This document shows positions 57,160-64,000 of a stretch of DNA of 64,000 nucleotides, piece by piece. Position 1 is the stretch's first letter. Each line of letters opens with the position of its first letter. The notes beneath the pieces were generated by a model that was not told the origin of the DNA, searched no databases, and worked only from the letters and a program-made list of their open reading frames with translations. Origin of the DNA: Paenirhizobium selenitireducens ATCC BAA-1503 (GTDB lineage Bacteria > Pseudomonadota > Alphaproteobacteria > Rhizobiales > Rhizobiaceae); contig NZ_JAEG01000012.1 of assembly GCF_000518785.1 (NCBI RefSeq), forward strand, positions 62,001-126,000, read 5' to 3'. The position numbers and the translations under genes are program-made.

Positions 57160-57230
57160 GGGTGTTCTCCCTCGAGAATCATATTGCCGACCTTATCAAA
57201 GGTATGACAGCCGTCCATCCCGCGCACCGA

Positions 57231-57256
57231 AGCGCCCGCCGGGTAAGGCGGGCGCT
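57231..57256 (-). terminator. GC-rich hairpin after purU
   Basis: A perfect 10-bp stem (AGCGCCCGCC / GGCGGGCGCT) with a six-base loop lies 12 bases after the purU stop. A T run follows only on the plus strand, so for purU it may be a weak or Rho-assisted end, or mainly an mRNA 3' stabiliser. Confidence 0.55.
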
Positions 57257-57267
57257 TTCAGGCATGT

Positions 57268-58152
57268 TCAGCCCATGCGTTCGGAAGCGTAGGAGCCGGG
57301 GCTCGCCGGGAAGACGACGGTCCGGTTGCCGTTGATGAAGGTGCGATGATGGATATGGGCGTGGATCGCCCGCGCCAGCACCTGGCTTTCCACGTCGCGT
57401 CCGATCGAGACATAGTCGTCGGCGCTCTGGGCATGGGTGATGCGGGCGACGTCCTGCTCGACGATCGGGCCTTCGTCGAGGTCCGCCGTGACATAGTGGG
57501 CGGTGGCGCCGATCAGCTTCACGCCGCGCTCGAAAGCCTGCTTGTAGGGGTTTGCGCCCTTGAAGCTCGGCAGGAAGGAGTGGTGGATGTTGATGATCTT
57601 GCCCGACATCTTCTTGCACAGATTGTCGGAGAGGACCTGCATGTAGCGGGCCAGCACGATCAGTTCGGTGCCGGTCTGTTCGACCAGACCGAGAAGCTGC
57701 GCTTCCGCCTGCGGCTTGTTATCCTTGGTCACCTTGATGTGGTAGAAGGGAATGTCGTGGTTCACGACCACCTTCTGGTAATCGAAGTGGTTCGAAACCA
57801 CGCCGACGATCTCGATCGGCAGGGCGCCGATCTTCCAGCGGTAGAGCAGGTCGTTCAGGCAGTGGCCGAAGCGCGACACCATCAGCAGCACCTTCACGCG
57901 ATGCGCGGCGTCATGGATCTCGCTGATCATGCCGAACTTGTCCGAAATCGGCTTGAAACCCTCGACCAGCTTGTCGAGCTTGATGCCGCCTTCGGAAATG
58001 AAGCTGACGCGCATGAAGAATTTGCCGGTGTCGAGATCGTCGAACTGGGAACTGTCGACAATGTTGCAACTCTGCTCGGCCAGATAGCCGGAAATGGCAG
58101 CCACGATGCCCCTGGTGGATTTGCAGGATACCGTCAGTACATAGCTCGTCAT
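57268..58152 (-). CDS. purU: Formyltetrahydrofolate deformylase
   Basis: A 294-residue PurU. An N-terminal ACT domain (about 1-85, YVLTVSCKSTRGIVAAISGYL) precedes a formyltransferase-fold catalytic domain with NIHHSFLPSFKGANPY and the catalytic aspartate in HYVTADLDEGPIVEQD. It hydrolyses 10-formyl-tetrahydrofolate to formate and tetrahydrofolate, balancing one-carbon pools; the ACT domain senses glycine and methionine in E. coli. Formate made here could feed the one-carbon and CO2 modules at the left of the window, an inference. Confidence 0.95.
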   Translation of the reverse strand: MTSYVLTVSCKSTRGIVAAISGYLAEQSCNIVDSSQFDDLDTGKFFMRVSFISEGGIKLDKLVEGFKPISDKFGMISEIHDAAHRVKVLLMVSRFGHCLNDLLYRWKIGALPIEIVGVVSNHFDYQKVVVNHDIPFYHIKVTKDNKPQAEAQLLGLVEQTGTELIVLARYMQVLSDNLCKKMSGKIINIHHSFLPSFKGANPYKQAFERGVKLIGATAHYVTADLDEGPIVEQDVARITHAQSADDYVSIGRDVESQVLARAIHAHIHHRTFINGNRTVVFPASPGSYASERMG

Positions 58153-58431
58153 AGTCTCAACCTTTTCCTCGTCCCGGGGGGTGACGCCGCTGTCTTATCG
58201 CAGTCACGACGCGCCGGAAAGATCGGCGTTTCGGTGCGCATTGGCGATGCTCGCTTCACCCATTGGCATCAAGCTTAGGGACAGGGCCGGAAAACTCCGT
58301 TCCCATTGCGCCTTTCATCTGCGTATCCCCGTCGTCACCAAAGAGCGCGATGAATGGGCGGCGCGATCGGATCGGTTGACCGGGCGGCGCGGCAGTCATT
58401 AACCTGTGGGCACCGAACGCGAAAGGTTACC

Positions 58432-59523
58432 ATGGCTCGCATGTTTCAGTCTTCCTGCCTCTTCGAGCCCTCATCCGAACGCACAAAGCGTGTCGGGACA
58501 ATGCTTGCCCTCCTCGGCCTCCTGGCAGGGCCGGCACAGGCTGCCGAGCCGTGCTTTCGCGGCATCAACCTGTCGGGCGCCGAGTTCGGCAAGCAGGGCG
58601 GTGTCGCGGGCACGGACTATACTTTCCCCTCCGATCAGACGATCGAGTATTTTGCCAAGAAGGGCTTCACCTCGGTTCGACTGCCGTTCCTGTGGGAGCG
58701 TCTTCAGCCCCAACTGCGCGGCGAGCTCGAGCCAGGCGAACTGGGCCGGCTGAAAGAGAGCGTCGAAAAGCTGAGGGCGGCCGGGCTGCGGGTTGTCCTC
58801 GATCCGCATAACTATGCGCGTTACCACGACGGGGTGATTGGATCGGATACGGTCAGCAGCGACGACTTTGCCGATTTCTGGGGCCGTCTGGCGCGCCAGT
58901 TCGCCAATCAGCCGGACATAACCTTCGGCCTGATGAACGAGCCGCATGATATGCCGGCCGAACAATGGCTCGATGCGGCCAATGCCGCTCTGGCGCGGAT
59001 CCGCGGCGAGCGCGCCGACAATCTCGTCCTCGTTCCGGGCACGGCCTGGACGGGAGCCCACAGCTGGGAAGGCGGTGGCTACGGCACGCCGAACGGCGAC
59101 GTGATGCTCGGCGTCGTCGATCCCGTCGACAATTTTGCCTACGAGGTGCACCAGTATTTCGACGATGACTTCTCCGGAACCAAGGAGAACTGTAGCCGCG
59201 CTGCGGACGGCGTGGCGGCGATCGAGACGTTTTCCCGCTGGCTGCGCGCCAATGGCAAGCGGGGTTACCTCGGCGAGTTCGGCGTGCCGAAGGACGCCGC
59301 CTGCGTTGCGGCGCTCGCCGACATGGTCGCCGTGGTCGAGGGGAGCCGCGAACTGTGGGTCGGCTGGGCCTATTGGGTGGCGGGTGACTGGTGGCCGGAA
59401 AGCGAAGCGCTCAACATCCAGCCGACTGAGGAGGGCGACCGGGCACAGATCAAGGGGCTTTCGCCGGCGCTCAAGGATTTTTCCGCGTCCGGCTCTTCAT
59501 GTCCTGCGCTCGAGAGGCCCTGA
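58432..59523 (+). CDS. Secreted GH5 family glycoside hydrolase (endoglucanase-like)
   Basis: A 363-residue enzyme with a Sec signal peptide (about 22-38, ending AQAAE) and a GH5 barrel. The acid/base glutamate is E170 in FGLMNEPHD and the nucleophile E282 in YLGEFGVP; RGINLSGAEFG near the start and HQYFDDDFSGT are family features of bacterial cellulases. The signal region is preceded by an unusually long N-terminal lead of 20 residues. It sits at the edge of the exopolysaccharide locus and probably trims a beta-glucan-type polymer. Its 3' end overlaps the convergent Wzy-like gene by 27 bases. Confidence 0.87.
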   Translation: MARMFQSSCLFEPSSERTKRVGTMLALLGLLAGPAQAAEPCFRGINLSGAEFGKQGGVAGTDYTFPSDQTIEYFAKKGFTSVRLPFLWERLQPQLRGELEPGELGRLKESVEKLRAAGLRVVLDPHNYARYHDGVIGSDTVSSDDFADFWGRLARQFANQPDITFGLMNEPHDMPAEQWLDAANAALARIRGERADNLVLVPGTAWTGAHSWEGGGYGTPNGDVMLGVVDPVDNFAYEVHQYFDDDFSGTKENCSRAADGVAAIETFSRWLRANGKRGYLGEFGVPKDAACVAALADMVAVVEGSRELWVGWAYWVAGDWWPESEALNIQPTEEGDRAQIKGLSPALKDFSASGSSCPALERP

Positions 59524-60822
59524 GCGGCTCCTGCGGATCGGTTCCGGGTTGGCGGAGGCGGCCGGTCGCGAGGTTAGCGTCGACCAGTCGACCCAATGGG
59601 CCGTGCCGAGGACGAACCATAGCAGTGCCGCCGTCTTGATCGAAAAGAACGAGTTGCTGATGATCATCAGCAACAGGAGATAGATCAGCACCATGGAATG
59701 GAAGGACCAGGCCTTCGCGTCCTTGAACGGGGCGAAGACCAGCGCGGCCCATAGCGCGACGAAGCCGAACAGACCGAACTTGGTCAAGGTGTAGGCCAGG
59801 CCGGAGTCGGCGGTGAACTCGTCGGTGGTGGCGATGCCGAGCACGACCGGCAGGTCGAGGCGCGTCAGGATCGCGGCGGTCACCTTGAAGCGCCCGGCGA
59901 TGTCGTTGGCGCCGCCGTCGGTGCCGGTGGCCAGCCCGTAGACAGCGATGAGGGCCAGCAGCAGAAAGGGCAGCGCCATCCAGACCGGCTTTGCCACCAG
60001 CCGGTAGAAGGGCAGCATCAGCGCCATCAGGATGCAGGTGTAGAAGCCAAAGCGGGCATCGGCCAGCACCACCGTGGCGATCGCCGCGGCCATGACGGCA
60101 AAGCGATAGCGCATGTTGGTGCGAAAAAGCGCCCAGGCAAAGACAATCGCGCCGAAATTGCCGGCGGAGACAGGTTCCAGGAAGACCGAGGATACGCGGT
60201 GCTGGCCGAGGAAGGACAGCAACGTGCGCGGTTCCGGGCGCAGGCCGCTGATGAACAGGCCGCGGGTGGCACCGAACGTATCTTCAAGCGTCAGCGAACC
60301 GCGGGCGATGAAATAGCCGAGCACGTTGAAGAAATCGAGATAGAGCTCGGTGAGGAAATATTCGAACAGGCCGAAAGCGAGAACGACGGCGATCGAGATG
60401 GTCACCAGGCGGTCGGCGAGCTTGATGTCGCAAACCTGGGTGCCCATGAAATAGAAGCCGATCGGTATCAGGACGTCGCGCACGGCCTTGAGGTCGATCT
60501 CGCCGCGCAGGGCGAAGAGCAGCAGCATGTAGCTCAGGAAGAATGCCGAAACGAGATAGAGGTCGATGCGGCGGCTGAGCGCTGCGAGATAGGCGCAGCC
60601 GATCAGTGCCATCTCGAACAGCATGACGTGGCTTTCCCGGATCCCCATCACATTGGTGTTGAGAAAGCAGAGGAAGGCGTTGAACGTCAGGCCGCCAAGC
60701 ACGGCGATGGTGGCGAGCTGGCGGCGCAGGGTATCGAGGGCCGCGCTTGGAACCCGGTCGACGGCGCCATCGCAGGGAGCGGGACTGATATCGGCCGCGG
60801 AATGCGCGCTCGTCGGTTTCAT
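59497..60822 (-). CDS. Wzy/O-antigen-ligase-like polysaccharide polymerase
   Basis: A 441-residue polytopic protein with ten or more hydrophobic segments and a large central loop (about 170-230) rich in ARGSLTLEDTFGATRG and RPEPRTLLSFLGQHRVSS, as in polymerases of exopolysaccharide clusters. It would join repeat units at the periplasmic face. The ATG at 60822 follows AGGGGA; an ATG at 60864 overlapping the upstream stop is an alternative. It belongs with the Wzz/Wzc-like gene before it. Sequence of this class is poorly conserved, so assignment rests on topology and context. Confidence 0.7.
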   Translation of the reverse strand: MKPTSAHSAADISPAPCDGAVDRVPSAALDTLRRQLATIAVLGGLTFNAFLCFLNTNVMGIRESHVMLFEMALIGCAYLAALSRRIDLYLVSAFFLSYMLLLFALRGEIDLKAVRDVLIPIGFYFMGTQVCDIKLADRLVTISIAVVLAFGLFEYFLTELYLDFFNVLGYFIARGSLTLEDTFGATRGLFISGLRPEPRTLLSFLGQHRVSSVFLEPVSAGNFGAIVFAWALFRTNMRYRFAVMAAAIATVVLADARFGFYTCILMALMLPFYRLVAKPVWMALPFLLLALIAVYGLATGTDGGANDIAGRFKVTAAILTRLDLPVVLGIATTDEFTADSGLAYTLTKFGLFGFVALWAALVFAPFKDAKAWSFHSMVLIYLLLLMIISNSFFSIKTAALLWFVLGTAHWVDWSTLTSRPAASANPEPIRRSRSGPLERRT

Positions 60823-60863
60823 GGCCGCGTGTCCCCTGAATCGGAGGTCACCACCGCCCTGCA

Positions 60864-62897
60864 TCACGGCGTCTCGACCAGAATTGTGCCGAGGACCAGA
60901 TCGCGCGCGTAGCCGACCGTGTCCAGCGTTGCGTCCATGTCGGCGGCCGTGACGGTTGCCGGTTCGACCACGACGATGATGGCATCGGCGCTCTGGATCA
61001 GTAGCGGCAGGTGCTCGGCGGCGGCCGTGTGGCAGGCATTGATGACGATCAGGTCGGTGTCCGATTGGCGGGCCTTGTCCACATAGCGCGACAGCGTGGG
61101 TCGACCCGGGCGCGAAGGCTGAGCCATTGCCGGAAAACTCTCATACTTCAGAAGATCGGACAGCGGGGCTGCGGCGATGGTCTCGTCCCGGGCAAGGGCG
61201 GCCGCGAGGCTTGGCGACGACCCCGAACGCAGGCGGGTCCGGGTCTCCGCGATGGCGCCCGGTGCATAGAGAATTCCGAGGCCCGCGTCGATCAGCGCAT
61301 GAACGATGTCGGCGACGATGCCGCTTGCCTGCGGGACGTGTCCGGCGGAAATGAACAGGACCGTCGCCGGTTGTTGTCCGGCCGTCGCGTCGCGCAAGGC
61401 GCGGGCGGCTTGCCTTATGCCGTCGCCCTGCGGCGCCGGGGCAGCCGGAGCAGGCTTGCGGCCGAAGGCGAACAGCGAGCGCAGGCGTGAGGGCGGTTCT
61501 TCCACGACCGGAGATCCCGTGGCGATGCGGGAGATGACGGGAAGGCCTGCCCGCTCGAGTGCCGACTGCTCCGGCTTGCGGACGCCCGAAAGAAGCTCCC
61601 TGAGCACCGCAAGCCCGCTGCCGAGCACGGTTCCGAACAGGCCTGCCGCGACCAGGATCATCAGCTTCAGCTTGAGCGACGACTTGGGCATCGGCACGGC
61701 CGCGGTGATCACGCGCGAATTATTCATGTTCACGGACTGCTGCTGGGCAAGTTCTTCCGCCCGGCTGAGGAACGTCTTGTAGATGGCGCGGACCGCGTCG
61801 GCTTCGCTTTCGAGCTGGCGCATCTTGATCTGCGCCGCGCTGCTGTCGAAGCTCGTCTTGGTCAGGTTCTGCAGCCGATCGGTCAGCGCCTTGGTGTTGG
61901 CGGCGGCGCGCTCGTAGTTGACCCGCATCGACTGGCGCACGCGGGCAAGCTCCGCCTCGATCGACTGCTGCATGTTGGCGACCTGGGAATTGATGGCCCT
62001 GAGCTGGGGATGGTTGGCGCCGAGATTGGTCGCGAGCTGGGTGCGTTTGTCGAGCAGTTCCGCATAGCGGTCCCGCAGCAGGCCGATCGAGGTTGACTGC
62101 AGCACTTCCGGGATGGCGCCGGCTTCGATGGCGCTCATGGTCAGGTTCTTGGCCTGCTCATAGATCGTCTGCTGCTGTTCCTCGGTACCGCGCGCTGCGA
62201 TCAGCTGGTCGTTGATGCCCTGCACCTGCTGGTCGATGACCAGGCCCTGCTCGCCGGTGCTGACGAGACCGTTCTCGGACTTGAATTTTTCGACCGCCAA
62301 CTCCGCCTTGAGAACGCGGTCGCGAAGCTCGCTCGCCTGAACCTGGAAGGAATTGCTCGCCCGGCGCGCTGCATCGCCGCGCGCCTGATCCAACTGCTGC
62401 AGGTAGACATTGGCCACCCCATTGGCAATGTCGGCGGCCTTGCCGGCATCCGGATGTTCGGCGGAGATGGTGAAGACCAGCGATTGACCCGCGCGCTCGA
62501 TGGTCACGTGGGTTTTCATGGCTTCCGCTACCGCGATGACACGATCGGCGTCGCTGACCGGCTTGGCCGAAGTCGATTTCTTCGGCGCAAAGAAGGGATC
62601 TTCGATGAGATCGAGCTTGCGCGCCACGTCGCTCATTACGCCTCGCGACTGCATGACGTAGATCTGGCTGTCGAGATTGGATTGGTCCTGCTGGGCCGAA
62701 TTGCCGTTGCCCTTGCCGTCCGCGCTCTCGGCGGCAAGCCCGAGCGGGTCGAGCAGCATCTCCGCGGTCGACGAAAACGTGGGCTTCAACTGCAGGACAT
62801 AGACCGACGCGATCGCCACGCACAGGGCGACGGCGATCACGACGTAGTGGATCCGTCGCTTCAAGATTGCCGGTAGTTGAAAAATGTCGATGTCCAT
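60864..62897 (-). CDS. Polysaccharide co-polymerase (Wzz/GumC type) with degenerate BY-kinase domain
   Basis: A 677-residue inner-membrane protein. Membrane helix 1 (about 17-36) and helix 2 (about 410-430) flank a large coiled-coil periplasmic domain with the Wzz family start and the PxxP-type region (VITAAVPMPKSSLKLKL) before helix 2. The cytoplasmic part (about 480-677) has a P-loop kinase fold, but Walker A is replaced by FISAGHVPQASGIVAD, without GKS/T, and there is no tyrosine-rich tail. It probably controls chain length without kinase activity. The stop overlaps an alternative start of the Wzy-like gene. Confidence 0.87.
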   Translation of the reverse strand: MDIDIFQLPAILKRRIHYVVIAVALCVAIASVYVLQLKPTFSSTAEMLLDPLGLAAESADGKGNGNSAQQDQSNLDSQIYVMQSRGVMSDVARKLDLIEDPFFAPKKSTSAKPVSDADRVIAVAEAMKTHVTIERAGQSLVFTISAEHPDAGKAADIANGVANVYLQQLDQARGDAARRASNSFQVQASELRDRVLKAELAVEKFKSENGLVSTGEQGLVIDQQVQGINDQLIAARGTEEQQQTIYEQAKNLTMSAIEAGAIPEVLQSTSIGLLRDRYAELLDKRTQLATNLGANHPQLRAINSQVANMQQSIEAELARVRQSMRVNYERAAANTKALTDRLQNLTKTSFDSSAAQIKMRQLESEADAVRAIYKTFLSRAEELAQQQSVNMNNSRVITAAVPMPKSSLKLKLMILVAAGLFGTVLGSGLAVLRELLSGVRKPEQSALERAGLPVISRIATGSPVVEEPPSRLRSLFAFGRKPAPAAPAPQGDGIRQAARALRDATAGQQPATVLFISAGHVPQASGIVADIVHALIDAGLGILYAPGAIAETRTRLRSGSSPSLAAALARDETIAAAPLSDLLKYESFPAMAQPSRPGRPTLSRYVDKARQSDTDLIVINACHTAAAEHLPLLIQSADAIIVVVEPATVTAADMDATLDTVGYARDLVLGTILVETP

Positions 62898-63233
62898 TTT
62901 CCTGCCCAGAACCGCTGGCCGGCCATGTTTCTCTGATGCGTCAATCGTCCGGAAAGCTCACGGTGAATGCGAGGTGTCCGCGTGAATGGAAGACTGCCGT
63001 CGGACTGTGTTTGGGCCGTTGGGCAAGGGCCGGTCGGACAGTTCCCATCGAAACGACCTTCGCAGATCGTGGTTAACGAGTTCTGAACAAGTGTATCCAA
63101 GGTCGTTAACCTTGACGCTGCAAGATATCGGCGAAAACCGCCGGACAAACCCGATTTTAAGAGTTTGCGCTGATCTATGGACCGTCTCAATTGGGTCTTA
63201 CCCGCGCCGATGAACGACGCCTGCAGGTGAAGA
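62898..63233. promoter_or_regulatory. Divergent promoter region of the exopolysaccharide genes with a 9-bp inverted repeat
   Basis: These 336 bases hold no gene and separate the Wzz-like gene from the glycosyltransferase. GGTTAACGA (63071-63079) and TCGTTAACC (63103-63111) form a perfect inverted repeat with 23 bases between, centres 32 bases apart, close to three helical turns. This spacing suits a dimeric or looping regulator. A second short motif was not found. Confidence 0.55.
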
Positions 63234-64000
63234 ATGAAGAACTTCGATCGACCGGATACGGTTGCCGACCGGAAAGCCGGCGATGGCCCGCTGATCGTCC
63301 AGGTGGTGCGCCAGTATGCCCCTGGCCGCGGCGGCCTCGAAGATGTCGTCGCCAATCTCAGCCGGCTGCTCATGCGGCGCGGCTTTCGCGTTCGCGTCGT
63401 CACGCTCGACCGCCTGTTCCAGTCCCGCGATCGTGTTCTGCCGGAGCACGAGGTCATCGATGGCGTCGAGGTCGTGCGCATCCCGTGGAAGGGTTCGACC
63501 CGCTATCCGCTGGCGCCGGGTGTCTTTCGCCATATCGGCGATGCCGATCTCATCCACGTTCACGGCATTGATTTCTTCTTCGACGCGCTGGCCTGGACGC
63601 GGCCGTTTCACGGCAAGCCGATGGTGGCGACGACGCATGGCGGCTTCTTCCACACACCGAAATATGCGGCGATCAAGCGGATCTGGTTCCGCTCGGTGAC
63701 GCGCCTGTCGGCGCTCGCCTATCGCGCGCTGTTGTGCTGCAGCCGTTCGGACATGGCACTGTTCTCGCAGATTGCCGCCCAGCGGGCGGTTTTGGTCGAA
63801 AATGGCGTCGATACGGCAAAGTTCGCCGCTCTCTCCTCGACCACCCCTCAGCGCCGGATCATCACGATCGGCCGTTTTTCGGTGAACAAGCGGCTTGATC
63901 GCCTGTTCGACGCCATGCAGGTCCTGACGGCACTCTCGTCCGAATGGCATCTCGACGTCGTCGGCTCTCCGTCCGATCTTAGCGAAGAAGATTTGCGCAG
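63234..64000 (+). CDS. Glycosyltransferase family 4 (GT-B), 3' end outside window
   Basis: At least 255 residues are visible and the frame is open at the right edge. The GT-B N-domain has a glycine-rich loop QYAPGRGGLEDVVANLSRLL, then VDGVEVVRIPWKG, DLIHVHGIDFF and ATTHGGFFHT. A C-domain start VLVENGVD and TIGRFSVNKRLDRLFDA is typical of family 4. The ATG at 63234 lacks a strong ribosome site. It is divergent from the Wzz/Wzy genes with a palindrome between them and probably adds a sugar to the repeat unit. Sugar donor unknown. Confidence 0.85.
   Translation, partial: MKNFDRPDTVADRKAGDGPLIVQVVRQYAPGRGGLEDVVANLSRLLMRRGFRVRVVTLDRLFQSRDRVLPEHEVIDGVEVVRIPWKGSTRYPLAPGVFRHIGDADLIHVHGIDFFFDALAWTRPFHGKPMVATTHGGFFHTPKYAAIKRIWFRSVTRLSALAYRALLCCSRSDMALFSQIAAQRAVLVENGVDTAKFAALSSTTPQRRIITIGRFSVNKRLDRLFDAMQVLTALSSEWHLDVVGSPSDLSEEDLR

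Noticed and set aside
59497..59523. Frameshift or misassembly at the GH5/Wzy junction
   Set aside because: Both genes have normal ends; a short tail-to-tail overlap explains the region.

Overview
The window is GC-rich DNA with short intergenic gaps and strong GGAGG-type ribosome binding sites. The gene content points to an alphaproteobacterium of the order Hyphomicrobiales, most likely Rhizobiaceae: a red-type (form IC) Rubisco operon cbbFPTALSXE read divergently from cbbR, many LysR regulators, an EcfG-type stress promoter, an ExoD protein and a Gts-type sugar importer. No tRNA, rRNA, CRISPR array, insertion sequence or phage gene was seen. This is metabolic chromosome or megaplasmid DNA rather than a mobile island.

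Layout. 1-2.6 kb: the end of an ABC exporter operon of the type found beside PQQ alcohol/methanol dehydrogenases, then gfa (formaldehyde-glutathione). 2.8-13.1 kb: a complete Calvin-Benson-Bassham operon (cbbF, P, T, A, L, S, X, E), ending in a thioredoxin-like gene and controlled by divergent cbbR. Together these suggest one-carbon oxidation to CO2 followed by CO2 fixation. 13.1-18.3 kb: YeeE/YedE transporter, ExoD, thioesterase with a coupled mini-gene, small hydrophilic protein, DUF475/TerC-like membrane protein, OsmC protein and a 25-residue micro-ORF. 18.4-26 kb: pbpC and a giant alpha-2-macroglobulin gene, a known envelope-defence pair. 26-30.3 kb: CynX/NimT-type MFS with a GntR regulator; LysR with gcdH.

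30.3-45.3 kb: a carbon and stress region: PAS protein, glgX, an EcfG-promoter gene, a single-domain response regulator, riboflavin synthase, a phosphoribosyltransferase, Pfk-2-type pfkB, a glucose/mannose-type ABC importer and ppsA. Two FNR/FixK-like boxes (TTGAC-N4-ATCAA) lie in front of ppsA and of the sugar importer, which suggests oxygen control. A decayed lysR gene follows. 45.5-49.4 kb: exbB-exbD-tonB and a two-domain kinase. 49.6-58.2 kb: amaB, an amaA-like oxidase, LysR, a DUF3307 protein, a 975-residue kinase/M23-like/aminotransferase fusion, and purU. 58.4-64 kb: an exopolysaccharide locus (GH5 glycanase, Wzy-like, Wzz/Wzc-like, glycosyltransferase) running off the right edge.

The best candidate for a new system is the lysine-type catabolic group at 49.6-57.2 kb. 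The fusion protein combines, in one chain, relatives of human hydroxylysine kinase and phosphohydroxylysine phospho-lyase. It sits near an ALDH7-family aminoadipate-semialdehyde dehydrogenase (amaB), and gcdH lies elsewhere in the window. This would assemble a bacterial 5-hydroxylysine (or related amino-alcohol) degradation route. Functions are assigned from motifs and remembered family features; no database search was run.
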